Positions 6,865 through 14,925 of a stretch of DNA of 21,683 nucleotides are shown one piece after another. A program made the position numbers and the translations under genes. The notes beneath the pieces are model-generated. The model was not told the origin of the DNA and did no database searches. It saw only the letters and a list, made by a program, of their open reading frames with translations. The DNA lies in assembly GCA_943360385.1 (NCBI GenBank), contig CALRIM020000037.1:1-21683 (forward strand), written 5' to 3'. The stretch's first letter is position 1. The number at the start of each line of letters is the position of its first letter. This DNA comes from CAJBVG01 sp943360385 (GTDB taxonomy: Bacteria; Bacteroidota; Bacteroidia; Sphingobacteriales; Sphingobacteriaceae).

Positions 6865-7509
6865 ATGAAAAGAATTATTTTAACAATATTAGTGAGTGCT
6901 GGAATAATATCTAGTACAGTATTTGCTCAAGATACTCCTATTGATAAGCGCGGGAAAATACAAATTGGTGCTAAGATTGGTGGCAACTACTCTAATGTTT
7001 ATGATGCTCAAGGAGAAGAATTTGATGCAGACCCAACTTTTGGTTTAGCAACAGGTGCTTTTTTAGTAATACCTATTGGTAAATATTTAGGCCTTCAACC
7101 AGAAGTACTTTATTCTCAACATGGATTTAAAGCAACTGGAATGTTATTTGGAAGTTCATACGATGTAACTAGAACAACATCCTATTTAGAGATTCCATTA
7201 TTAGTATCTATAAAACCAATTCCTAATGTTACATTATTAGCAGGTCCTCAGTATTCGTATTTATTAAATGTAAAAAACAAATTCAAGAATGCGAGTACTA
7301 CTATTTTACAAGAACAAGCATTTGACAATGATGATTTAAGAAATAATACACTTGCTTTTACATTAGGTGGTGATTTAAGTATTGATCATTTGGTTATAGG
7401 CGCAAGAATAGGTTGGGATTTAACCAATAACAATGCGGATGGTTCATCAAGTACTCCTCGTTATAAAAACACATGGACTCAAGTAACCATTGGATACTTA
7501 TTCTTTTAA
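6865..7509 (+). CDS. Outer-membrane beta-barrel protein (PorT-like fold)
   Basis: A 214-residue protein. I choose the ATG at 6865 because MKRIILTILVSAGIISSTVF followed by AQ is a complete signal peptide; the frame is open upstream to 6823, but that adds a lysine-rich stretch read from the hairpin region. The mature part has the alternating pattern of an eight-stranded barrel, starting with IQIGAKIGGNYSNV and including the strand ATGAFLVIPIGKYLGLQPEV, and it ends in an aromatic residue (GYLFF), as outer-membrane barrels usually do. It matches the common Bacteroidota outer-membrane beta-barrel family, whose functions are mostly unknown. It leads a tight cluster of four genes, with gaps of 8, 12 and 2 bp. 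Confidence 0.82.
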   Translation: MKRIILTILVSAGIISSTVFAQDTPIDKRGKIQIGAKIGGNYSNVYDAQGEEFDADPTFGLATGAFLVIPIGKYLGLQPEVLYSQHGFKATGMLFGSSYDVTRTTSYLEIPLLVSIKPIPNVTLLAGPQYSYLLNVKNKFKNASTTILQEQAFDNDDLRNNTLAFTLGGDLSIDHLVIGARIGWDLTNNNADGSSSTPRYKNTWTQVTIGYLFF

Positions 7510-7517
7510 AAAAACAC

Positions 7518-8189
7518 ATGAAAAGAAATACCATTAAAATATCGTCTGTTGAAAAAGTAACGCATGATGTTTTAAGAATTACAACCAATAAACCAGAAGG
7601 ATTTGTGTTTATACCTGGTCAAGCTGCAGGGATATCGATCAATAAACCAGAATGGAAAGATGAAAAACGTCCTTTTACCTTTACTTCCATTCCAAGCGAT
7701 GATTATTTGGAATTTACAATTAAAACATATCCAGATCACAATGGTGTAACAAACCAAATGTTGAATTTAAAGGAAGAAGATGAATTAATAGTTCATGAAG
7801 TATTTGGAAATATTAAGTTTAGGGAAGAGGGAGTTTTTATAGCCGGAGGTGCTGGCTTCACTCCCTTTATATCCATTTTTAGAGAATTACATAATTCTGA
7901 ATTAATGGGAGACAACAAACTGATTTTTGCAAATAAAACGCATAACGACATTATTTACGAGAAAGAATTCAATAAATATTTAGGAGATAACTTTATAAAT
8001 ATTCTATCTGAAGAAGACTATAAACATTACGATTATGGGATTATTAATGAAGAATATCTTATGGATCATTGCGACATTAAAAACACCACCATTTATTTAT
8101 GTGGTCCACCCGCAATGATGGAAAGCATTGGTTTGCTTTTATATCGATTAGATATTAGTCCACACAAAATTATCAAAGAATCATTTTAA
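7518..8189 (+). CDS. FAD/NAD(P)-binding oxidoreductase of the ferredoxin-reductase family
   Basis: A 223-residue flavoprotein of the ferredoxin-NADP reductase superfamily. The FAD-binding motif RPFTFTS is at 51-57, the NAD(P)-binding glycine motif GGAGFTPF at 110-117, and CGPPAM at 195-200. No 2Fe-2S domain is attached, so it would pass electrons from NAD(P)H to a separate partner such as a ferredoxin, haem protein or flavodoxin. The ATG at 7518 is used because the longer frame from 7473 overlaps the preceding gene by 37 bases and adds residues unlike the family; MKRNTIKISSVEKVTHDV is a normal start of the beta-barrel FAD domain. It lies 8 bp after the barrel gene and 12 bp before the YtxH gene. 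The partner protein is not evident in the window. Confidence 0.85.
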   Translation: MKRNTIKISSVEKVTHDVLRITTNKPEGFVFIPGQAAGISINKPEWKDEKRPFTFTSIPSDDYLEFTIKTYPDHNGVTNQMLNLKEEDELIVHEVFGNIKFREEGVFIAGGAGFTPFISIFRELHNSELMGDNKLIFANKTHNDIIYEKEFNKYLGDNFINILSEEDYKHYDYGIINEEYLMDHCDIKNTTIYLCGPPAMMESIGLLLYRLDISPHKIIKESF

Positions 8190-8201
8190 AAAAAACAACA
8201 A

Positions 8202-8453
8202 ATGGAAAATTTCAATAACACAGGAAAAGTATTAGGCGCATTAATTTTAGGTGCAGCAATTGGTGGAACATTAGGGATTTTATTTGCTCCCGATAAAGGA
8301 ACCGAAACAAGAAAAAAATTAGCTGGAAAAACAGATGAATTAGCTGAATCGTTAAAACATAAATTCAACGACATGATTGAAGATGCTAAACACGAGATAG
8401 AAGTGGCTAATTTAAAAGCAATGCAATATGCAGATAATAATAAAGTAAAATAA
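8202..8453 (+). CDS. YtxH-domain small membrane-associated protein
   Basis: An 83-residue protein with the YtxH signature: a glycine-rich hydrophobic helix (VLGALILGAAIGGTLGILFA, 10-29), then PDKGTETRKKL and a charged helical tail. This family is general-stress-linked in Bacillus and widespread in Bacteroidota; its molecular role is unknown. The hydrophobic segment would insert in the inner membrane with the tail in the cytosol. It sits in a tight cluster, 12 bp after the flavoprotein gene and 2 bp before the next gene. Confidence 0.85.
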   Translation: MENFNNTGKVLGALILGAAIGGTLGILFAPDKGTETRKKLAGKTDELAESLKHKFNDMIEDAKHEIEVANLKAMQYADNNKVK

Positions 8454-8455
8454 CC

Positions 8456-8698
8456 ATGAAAGAGCAAGACGTTGAAAAACCGAATTTAAATACTAGTCTT
8501 ATAAATATTTCGCTAGCCTATACGGCAGGATATATTACTAGAAAACTAATTGTAGGCAATTCTAAAAACATTGTTAGAAAACTATCTGGCATTGTGGCAG
8601 AGGTTATTGTAGCCAATTTGGTATTCAACAACGCTGAGCTTATAAAGCAAAAATCAACTGATATGTGCGATAAGGTTTTAAAATACAATAAAGAATAA
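8456..8698 (+). CDS. Small protein of unknown function, end of the YtxH cluster
   Basis: An 80-residue protein with a moderately hydrophobic middle (ISLAYTAGYITRKLIVGN, 18-35) and a second apolar stretch (LSGIVAEVIVANLVF, 43-57), so one or two membrane-contact helices are possible. It starts two bases after the YtxH stop, which suggests coupled translation. Small proteins of this kind often follow YtxH genes in Bacteroidota. I do not recognise a motif that gives a function. It is the last gene before the terminator at 8724. Confidence 0.7.
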   Translation: MKEQDVEKPNLNTSLINISLAYTAGYITRKLIVGNSKNIVRKLSGIVAEVIVANLVFNNAELIKQKSTDMCDKVLKYNKE

Positions 8699-8719
8699 AT
8701 ACTGGTTTTGTTTTAACAA

Positions 8720-10975
8720 TTACAAGAGAACAGCGGTAAAATGTTGTTCTCTTTTGTTTTTATGAATAGTTAATCGCTCAATTGCTAATCGTGATAACAG
8801 ATAACTCAACGTAGATTCTGCGCCCTGATTTAAATTAACATTCTCTTCCTCTAATCCATCATAACAACCACCAGTACAAGGATTGTACATGGTTTGTTTT
8901 AAATGATTATATCCCAAGAACCAGTTATAAGCAGATTGCATTTTAAAGCCATAGCCTTGATTTGGGAATTCTTTGTTGAATTTTTCCAAGGCCAAAATAG
9001 TATACGCCACATCAATTGGTTGCTCCCCTCCATTCCTAGTTACATCAATATTATCTCCCTTTAATAACCAAGTAACATTGGGTATCACAGAAATTTGGTT
9101 GGAGATAAATATTTTAGACAATAAAAAATCAAACGACTCTTTCGCTATTGCTTTAAATCTTATTTCCTTTGTTGCCAAAGAGGCGCATAACATGGCTTCT
9201 GGTATTACACTATTAGCATACGTTAGGTATGGTTCGAACCAATTCCAATAATCGCTTGATTCATGAATATACATTTTCCTCAATCGATCACTTAATTGTA
9301 TAATTAACTCCGTATTCAATTTCGATTCCTGGAATTTACTTCTATAATACAACCCTTTTATTATAAATGCCATCGCTCTACTCGAATATATTTGTTGAAC
9401 ATTTAACAGGGCTTTATCTATCGTCTCTTCTACATCATCAATAAATCCATAAGGTAAAGACTCTATACAAGTGTGCGACAGATATCCTAATGCCCAAATA
9501 GCTCTACCGTTTGCGTCTTCTAAATTGGTTTCGTAATTCTGATGAGTGAACTTTTTATTTTCATCAACATAATTAAAAAAGTCTCCTTCTTCTTGTAAGC
9601 AATCTTTAATAAAATTGTAATATAATTTGATGTAATAAAGAGCTTTGGGGTCCTCTGACATTTCGAAATATTGACACATGGCAATTAAGGCCCTTGCATT
9701 ATCATCTAATGTATATCCCGAACATTTATCTGGTATATTTATATTAGAAAATTGAATCATCCCATAATCGGTCGTTAAATTCTCTATGTGCAATAAATTA
9801 ATTGCAGGCGCTTTATAATTTAAATCTATTTCTTTTGGATTTAACTCATTGAAAAGTTGAGCATGCGCTATGGCCGTGTTTTCCCACGCAGTAGACGCCA
9901 TCATGTGAAGACCTTTATTTCTGCTATTATTCAGGTAGTTTTCATCGGCCAACATTCTAATAACTACCTTAGAAAGCATTGTTGAATCTTCGAAATCAAT
10001 AATACAATCATTATCATTTATGAGCACTTCTTTTGCATGAGGAATTGGCGTTGAAACAATTGCACAACCGCAACTTACTGCGTAAGAAAAAGTACCACTT
10101 ACTGCTTGGTTAGGGTTATTAGAAGTAAACAAATAAATATCTGTTAATTGTAAATAATCCAGCAACTCTGGTAAGGGTAAAAATTCGTTTATAAATTTTA
10201 CGTTTTTTTGAAGATTAAACTTTGTAATTATTGATTTTAAAAAATCGCGATACTTCTCTCCTTCCGAATTATATACCGTTGGATGAGTTTTACCAATAAT
10301 TAAAAATAATACTTCTGGAAATTTTTTGATAATGGATGGTAATGCGTATAAAGTTGTTTCTATACTTTTACCAGAACTCAGCAATCCAAATGTAGAAAGC
10401 ACTTTTCTATCTGAAATATTATACTTTTCTTTTAGGGTAACTTTATTCTTATGAGGAACCAAGTGGGTTCCATGTGGAATTACTTCTATTTTTTCTGAAA
10501 AAACGAAATACTGATCTTTTAAAATACTTGCAGATGTTTTAGTCATCACTATAATACGACTGCAAACAGCAGCAATTGCATTAATGTATTTTAACAAATA
10601 TTCGCCAGGGTTAGGCAGAACGGTATGAAAGACAATAATTGTAGGTTTATTAATACTCGCTAAAAAACTCAAAAACAGTTCCTCATTATTTTTAAAAAAA
10701 CCAAATTCATGTTGTAAAAGTACAACTCCAATATCATCATTCGAATTAATATTAGCGCTTAACTCCGTAAACGAATTGGCATCGTCTGTATCTAAAATAT
10801 AGTTAACTTCTTCAGGGTAGCTATGCTTCTCCTTAGTAGATTCTAATGAGCAAATTAAAATTTTATCAGAAAATTCGAATTTGTTTTTAATGGAAGAAAT
10901 TAAGTCTTGCGAATAGGTAGCTATTCCACATTCTCTGGGTGGAAATGAAGTGATGAATAAAATTTTACTGTTCAT
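8720..10975 (-). CDS. GT4 glycosyltransferase fused to an alpha/alpha-toroid-like domain
   Basis: A 751-residue cytosolic protein. The N-terminal part (about 1-370) is a GT-B fold glycosyltransferase of family 4: donor-side start ITSFPPRECGIATYSQDL, VIPHGTH, the linker LLSSGKSIETTLYALPSI, and the nucleotide-sugar region SGTFSYAVSCGCAIVSTP. The C-terminal part (about 385-740) is helical, with motifs YTLDDNARALIAMCQYF and NQGAESTLSYLLSRLA, as in (alpha/alpha) barrel domains of sugar-processing enzymes; proteins with the same two-part build occur in several phyla next to GH130 genes. Sugar donor and acceptor are unknown, with GDP-mannose plausible from the GH130 neighbour. Its start overlaps the GH130 stop by 4 bp, so translation is probably coupled. 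It is the last gene of the surface operon and converges on the YtxH cluster. Confidence 0.82.
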   Translation of the reverse strand: MNSKILFITSFPPRECGIATYSQDLISSIKNKFEFSDKILICSLESTKEKHSYPEEVNYILDTDDANSFTELSANINSNDDIGVVLLQHEFGFFKNNEELFLSFLASINKPTIIVFHTVLPNPGEYLLKYINAIAAVCSRIIVMTKTSASILKDQYFVFSEKIEVIPHGTHLVPHKNKVTLKEKYNISDRKVLSTFGLLSSGKSIETTLYALPSIIKKFPEVLFLIIGKTHPTVYNSEGEKYRDFLKSIITKFNLQKNVKFINEFLPLPELLDYLQLTDIYLFTSNNPNQAVSGTFSYAVSCGCAIVSTPIPHAKEVLINDNDCIIDFEDSTMLSKVVIRMLADENYLNNSRNKGLHMMASTAWENTAIAHAQLFNELNPKEIDLNYKAPAINLLHIENLTTDYGMIQFSNINIPDKCSGYTLDDNARALIAMCQYFEMSEDPKALYYIKLYYNFIKDCLQEEGDFFNYVDENKKFTHQNYETNLEDANGRAIWALGYLSHTCIESLPYGFIDDVEETIDKALLNVQQIYSSRAMAFIIKGLYYRSKFQESKLNTELIIQLSDRLRKMYIHESSDYWNWFEPYLTYANSVIPEAMLCASLATKEIRFKAIAKESFDFLLSKIFISNQISVIPNVTWLLKGDNIDVTRNGGEQPIDVAYTILALEKFNKEFPNQGYGFKMQSAYNWFLGYNHLKQTMYNPCTGGCYDGLEEENVNLNQGAESTLSYLLSRLAIERLTIHKNKREQHFTAVLL
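8724..8761 (+). terminator. Terminator of the YtxH cluster inside the convergent gene
   Basis: AAGAGAACA (8724-8732) pairs perfectly with TGTTCTCTT (8745-8753), with up to three more inner pairs, and is followed by TTGTTTTT. It serves the plus-strand cluster ending at 8698. It lies within the last 14 codons of the minus-strand glycosyltransferase gene; only 21 bp separate the two stop codons. Confidence 0.75.
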
Positions 10976-12012
10976 AAATTTTTATTTGGGAATAATTTTA
11001 ATTCTTTTAATAATTCAGACATGCTTATGGTAGCATACGCAATTTGTTCGTCGGCCGCACCATAAAAAATATGTAATAAATCTCCAATCACTATTGCTCC
11101 TGTTGGAAAACACACATTGTTTACTTCACCCAATAATTCCCATACATATTCTGGATTAAAAAGCATATAGGGTAATCGCGCTATTTCCTTTTGTGGGTTA
11201 TGTAAATCTAGTAAGGCAACACAAGCTGAATAAACATAACCGTTTATCGTATCGTGTACGCCATGGTAAATAACTAACCATCCTTCTGGAGTTTCAATGG
11301 GTGGACAACCTCCTCCAATATAACTAACCTCATGATCGTGCTTGGGAGATAATAAAATATAATCTTCTAGGTGTAAAAAATAATTCTGCCAAAATTCTGG
11401 AGTCAAATCTGATAATTCATTTATACATACTAGCTGAATATCCGGACGAATACGATGCATAAAGTAAAGTTTGTTGTTAATTCTTCTTGGGAAAAACACT
11501 ACATTTTTATCCCAAACGAAAACCTTTTTCCCCGATTTTTCGTGAACCTTTCCTTCTTCATTGTATCTGATATACTTTTCGTTGATGGTATTTTTTGTTT
11601 GCGCGAGGCGCATAAACTCATCGTATGTAATTTCTGGAACAATTATTCCGTGCTTAGAGAAATGAATTAAATCTGTTGAAATTGCTAACGAGCCAAGTGC
11701 ATTAACACCATTGTAAGCAGTATAAGTGAGGTAAAATAAATTTTCAATTTTTACTATTCTTGGATCTTCCAATCCATGAGATTCACTTTCGTTTTGCGAG
11801 AACAATAAAGGAGTTTCGGATCTTTCTATTAATTTAAATTTTAAATTGAATTTGCAATATCCTATGCTCGAAAAGTTTCCAGTACTAACTGCTCTATAAA
11901 ACATATGGATAAAGCCATTATCGAGTATTACAGCTGGGTTCAACACACCTTCATTCTCAAATCTTAATAATGATTTTTCTAATAGAACACCGTTTTTAAT
12001 TACATCGATCAT
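10972..12012 (-). CDS. GH130-family glycosidase or mannoside phosphorylase
   Basis: A 346-residue protein with the five-bladed beta-propeller pattern of glycoside hydrolase family 130. Seen are GVLNPAVILDNGFIHMFYRA (22-41), the family hallmark HGLEDPRI (79-86) with the likely catalytic Asp83, FPRRINNKLYFMHRIRP (174-190), and the late motif CPPIETPEGWLVIYHGV. Family members either phosphorolyse or hydrolyse beta-mannosides, for instance beta-1,4- or beta-1,2-linked mannose; whether this one keeps the phosphate-binding residues I cannot settle by eye. No signal peptide, so it acts in the cytosol. It overlaps the stop of the collagen-like gene and the start of the GT4 gene by 4 bp each (ATGA), so the three products are likely made in step. 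Confidence 0.85.
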   Translation of the reverse strand: MIDVIKNGVLLEKSLLRFENEGVLNPAVILDNGFIHMFYRAVSTGNFSSIGYCKFNLKFKLIERSETPLLFSQNESESHGLEDPRIVKIENLFYLTYTAYNGVNALGSLAISTDLIHFSKHGIIVPEITYDEFMRLAQTKNTINEKYIRYNEEGKVHEKSGKKVFVWDKNVVFFPRRINNKLYFMHRIRPDIQLVCINELSDLTPEFWQNYFLHLEDYILLSPKHDHEVSYIGGGCPPIETPEGWLVIYHGVHDTINGYVYSACVALLDLHNPQKEIARLPYMLFNPEYVWELLGEVNNVCFPTGAIVIGDLLHIFYGAADEQIAYATISMSELLKELKLFPNKNL

Positions 12013-14417
12013 TGCAATTGCATTATAACAAATGATGCAGAAACCTCTTCATTTCCTCCTGCGGTTGGGGTTATTGTTAAAGCGGTGGGTGCTGAAGTTG
12101 GACTTCGAAGCGTTATTAAATTATTCGGACTGCTTGTTTTTATTATCCTCGACCCAAACACCTGATTAGTCCCAGTTGCTCTACCTACTACTGTTTTGGC
12201 TATTTCAACAAATCCACTTCCTTCATCTAATGCTAATACTAACTGACAGGCCTCTGAAACACTCACCTGCCAGGTAATTAAGTATGTTCCAGCATTAGGT
12301 AAAATAAAATCTGAACTATTTAAACGTACAATTCCATTTGCTTCACCATTTCTTGGGAACAAAATAGAAGTACCTGCTGCAATGGTAGCACCATTATCAG
12401 AAGGCATTAAAGCATAAAAATCAGCATAAGCCAATACTGCATTGGTACCATTTGTTCCGTTAGTACCATTTGTACCAGGAGCACCATTCGTTCCGGCTAC
12501 ACCAGCATTACCGGTTAAACCTGTGTTTCCTGTTAATCCTGTATTACCTGTTAAACCTATCGGACCAATGGGTCCTATTCCACCAACTGCTCCATCAATT
12601 CCGTTTGTACCATTTGTACCAGGAGCACCATTTGTTCCAGCAACTCCAGCATTACCGGTTAAACCTGTGTTTCCAGTTAATCCTGTATTTCCTGTTAAGC
12701 CTGTATTACCTGTTAAACCCGTATTACCTGTTAAACCAATCGGACCAATGGGTCCTATTCCTCCAACTGCTCCATCAATTCCGTTTGTACCATTTGTACC
12801 TGGAGCTCCATTCGTTCCGGCTACTCCAGCATTACCTGTTGAGCCTGTGTTTCCTGTTAAACCTGTATTTCCAGTTAATCCAATCGGACCAATAGGTCCT
12901 ATTCCACCAACTGATCCATCAATTCCGTTAGTACCATTTGTACCAGGAGCTCCATTCGTTCCGGCTACTCCAGCATTACCGGTTAAGCCTGTGTTTCCTG
13001 TTAAACCTGTATTTCCAGTTAAACCTATCGGACCAATAGGTCCTATTCCTCCAACTGCTCCATCTATTCCGTTTGTTCCATTTGTACCAGGAGCTCCATT
13101 CGTTCCGGCTACTCCAGCATTACCAGTTAAACCTGTGTTTCCTGTTAAGCCTGTATTACCTGTTAAACCTATCGGACCAATGGGTCCTATTCCTCCAACT
13201 GCTCCATCAATTCCGTTTGTTCCATTTGTACCTGGAGCTCCATTCGTTCCAGCAACTCCAGCATTACCGGTTAAACCTGTGTTTCCTGTTAATCCTGTAT
13301 TACCTGTTAAACCTATCGGACCAATAGGCCCTATTCCTCCAACTGCTCCATCAATTCCGTTTGTTCCATTTGTACCTGGAGCACCATTCGTTCCAGCTAC
13401 ACCAGCATTACCGGTTAAACCTGTGTTTCCTGTTAATCCTGTATTACCTGTTAAACCTATCGGACCAATGGGTCCTATTCCTCCAACTGCTCCATCAATT
13501 CCGTTTGTACCATTTGTACCAGGAGCACCATTTGTTCCAGCAACTCCAGCATTACCGGTTAAACCTGTGTTTCCAGTTAATCCTGTATTACCTGTTAAAC
13601 CTATCGGACCAATAGGCCCTATTCCTCCAACTGCTCCATCAATTCCGTTTGTTCCATTTGTACCTGGAGCTCCATTCGTTCCAGCTACACCAGTATTTCC
13701 GGTTAGACCTGTGTTACCAGTTAAACCTGTATTTCCTGTCAAGCCAATCGGACCAATAGGTCCTATGGCGCCAACTGCTCCATCAATTCCGTTTGTTCCA
13801 TTTGTACCAGGAGCACCATTCGTTCCAGCTACTCCAGCATTACCTGTTAAGCCTGTGTTTCCAGTCAAGCCAATCGGACCAATAGGTCCTATGGCGCCAA
13901 CTGCTCCACCGATTCCGGTTATTCCTTGAGGTCCTGCTGGTCCAACTAATCCTTGCGAACCCGTTAAGCCTGTGTTACCTGTTAATCCTGTAAGTCCTGT
14001 GTCCCCTTTATCTCCCTTTACACTTGGACTATAAAGTGCATAGGGTACACTAATAAATTGGGATGAACCCATGCTGATTTTCCCTTCTCCAAAATCTATT
14101 TGAATCTCGAAATACTTCTTCCCGTTACCCCACTCTATTTTAGAAAAATCTCCACCCTCTGTAACTCCTTCTCCTATGGAAAGATTTATTAACCCAAACT
14201 TATTGGTAGCTACTTCATGTATTTCTGAAAAAAGTACTGCTCCAAACTCTTCCTTATCGTGAATAATTGCGATTACCTTAATGTTTCTTTCTTCAATTAC
14301 CTTCCCAGCATAATCTCTTGCAATTGCTTGATATCTGATAGCTTGTGGAGCCTGAGCTTTAACTTTTATGGTTATTGTGAAAAGCAATATCAACAATACC
14401 ATCCATTTCGTTTTCAT
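12009..14417 (-). CDS. Collagen-like repeat protein with BclA-type C-terminal domain
   Basis: An 802-residue exported protein in four parts. (1) Signal peptide, 1-21. (2) An N-terminal domain (22-134) common in Bacteroidota surface proteins, recognised by QAIRYQAIARDYAGKVI and SSQFISVPYALYS. (3) Residues 135-659: 175 uninterrupted Gly-X-Y triplets, dominated by GLT, GNT, GTN and GPI; proline is scarce and threonine fills most Y positions. A fully wound triple helix would be about 150 nm long. (4) Residues 660-802: a C1q/TNF-type trimer domain with LAYADFYALMPSDN, VVGRATGTNQVFGS and TALTITPTAGG, very like the C-terminal domain of BclA and related exosporium filaments of Firmicutes. No T9SS type B sorting domain is present. 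It likely forms a trimeric surface filament. It lies 1 bp after a T9SS gene and overlaps the GH130 gene by 4 bp. Confidence 0.88.
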   Translation of the reverse strand: MKTKWMVLLILLFTITIKVKAQAPQAIRYQAIARDYAGKVIEERNIKVIAIIHDKEEFGAVLFSEIHEVATNKFGLINLSIGEGVTEGGDFSKIEWGNGKKYFEIQIDFGEGKISMGSSQFISVPYALYSPSVKGDKGDTGLTGLTGNTGLTGSQGLVGPAGPQGITGIGGAVGAIGPIGPIGLTGNTGLTGNAGVAGTNGAPGTNGTNGIDGAVGAIGPIGPIGLTGNTGLTGNTGLTGNTGVAGTNGAPGTNGTNGIDGAVGGIGPIGPIGLTGNTGLTGNTGLTGNAGVAGTNGAPGTNGTNGIDGAVGGIGPIGPIGLTGNTGLTGNTGLTGNAGVAGTNGAPGTNGTNGIDGAVGGIGPIGPIGLTGNTGLTGNTGLTGNAGVAGTNGAPGTNGTNGIDGAVGGIGPIGPIGLTGNTGLTGNTGLTGNAGVAGTNGAPGTNGTNGIDGAVGGIGPIGPIGLTGNTGLTGNTGLTGNAGVAGTNGAPGTNGTNGIDGSVGGIGPIGPIGLTGNTGLTGNTGSTGNAGVAGTNGAPGTNGTNGIDGAVGGIGPIGPIGLTGNTGLTGNTGLTGNTGLTGNTGLTGNAGVAGTNGAPGTNGTNGIDGAVGGIGPIGPIGLTGNTGLTGNTGLTGNAGVAGTNGAPGTNGTNGTNGTNAVLAYADFYALMPSDNGATIAAGTSILFPRNGEANGIVRLNSSDFILPNAGTYLITWQVSVSEACQLVLALDEGSGFVEIAKTVVGRATGTNQVFGSRIIKTSSPNNLITLRSPTSAPTALTITPTAGGNEEVSASFVIMQLQ
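12436..13890 (-). repeat. Tandem 144-bp repeats in the collagen region
   Basis: Ten copies of the anchor encoding GPIGPIGL occur at spacings of 126, then seven times 144, then 180 bp (from the protein's N- to C-terminal side). The 144-bp unit is 16 triplets. The 126 and 180 bp units differ by loss or gain of GLT-GNT pairs, that is 18 bp steps. Copies are nearly identical, with changes mostly at third positions. Confidence 0.92.
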
Positions 14418-14418
14418 T

Positions 14419-14916
14419 TTATCTTTTTATAAACACCCAGCCTTTTTTTAAATTTATTCCGTACAAAATTTCATATAAATACGTACCATCTGGTAAATCT
14501 TCATTGAACATATTTTTTCCTTCAAACTTTACCTTATCATAATTATCATTTTTCCAAACTACACTACCCCATCTATTAATTATCGTTACTCTGTTAAGTG
14601 GGTTCTTGTATAAAACAGGAATTTTCCAATAATCATTTATTCCATCTCCGTTTGGTGAGAATCCATTAAAAAAATCTACATCATCCGTTTCAACAATCGA
14701 TGTTACTTCCGATGGTTGATGAAATCCCTGCGTAAGCGCATAAATATTGGATGTATAGGTATCAATAATTACTTCTCCTGTTGTCCAGGATAACATAATA
14801 TTATTACCTGAGTAAAATCCTCCAGCACTTGAATAAACATTTTGTTTTAATGTTTGAGATTTACAAGTACTAGAGATTATGAATACTGATAAAATTACAC
14901 TACAAAGAATTTTCAT
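14419..14916 (-). CDS. Minimal T9SS type B surface protein
   Basis: A 165-residue protein: signal peptide (1-20), a short domain (22-70) with SSAGGFYSGNNIMLSWTTGE and ALTQGFHQP, common at the start or end of Bacteroidota secreted proteins, and a complete gliding-motility-type C-terminal domain (80-165) with FNGFSPNGDGINDYW, IINRWGSVVW, LPDGTYLYEI and the closing GWVFIKR. That domain directs export through the type IX system and surface attachment, usually with a PorP/SprF partner. So the protein is little more than a sorting domain with a cap. Its sorting domain closely resembles that of the large adhesin in the same operon (both have FFNGFSPNGDG and end GWVFIKR). It may seed or cap a surface structure; this is inference. 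It is followed after one base by the collagen-like gene. Confidence 0.85.
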   Translation of the reverse strand: MKILCSVILSVFIISSTCKSQTLKQNVYSSAGGFYSGNNIMLSWTTGEVIIDTYTSNIYALTQGFHQPSEVTSIVETDDVDFFNGFSPNGDGINDYWKIPVLYKNPLNRVTIINRWGSVVWKNDNYDKVKFEGKNMFNEDLPDGTYLYEILYGINLKKGWVFIKR

Positions 14917-14925
14917 GCTACTATT

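Noticed and set aside
7473..7517. Longer start for the ferredoxin-reductase-like protein
   Set aside because: It overlaps the barrel gene and adds residues unlike the family; the ATG at 7518 fits the FAD domain start and the tight gene spacing.
12436..13890. Regular repeats that could suggest a CRISPR array
   Set aside because: The 144-bp units are contiguous coding repeats with no unique spacers and keep the triplet frame of the collagen-like protein.
12442..13929. A 495-codon open frame on the plus strand, rich in Pro, Val and Phe
   Set aside because: It is the exact antisense of the Gly-X-Y array; glycine codons read backwards give proline-type codons and no stops. It has no signal of its own and mirrors the 144-bp repeat.
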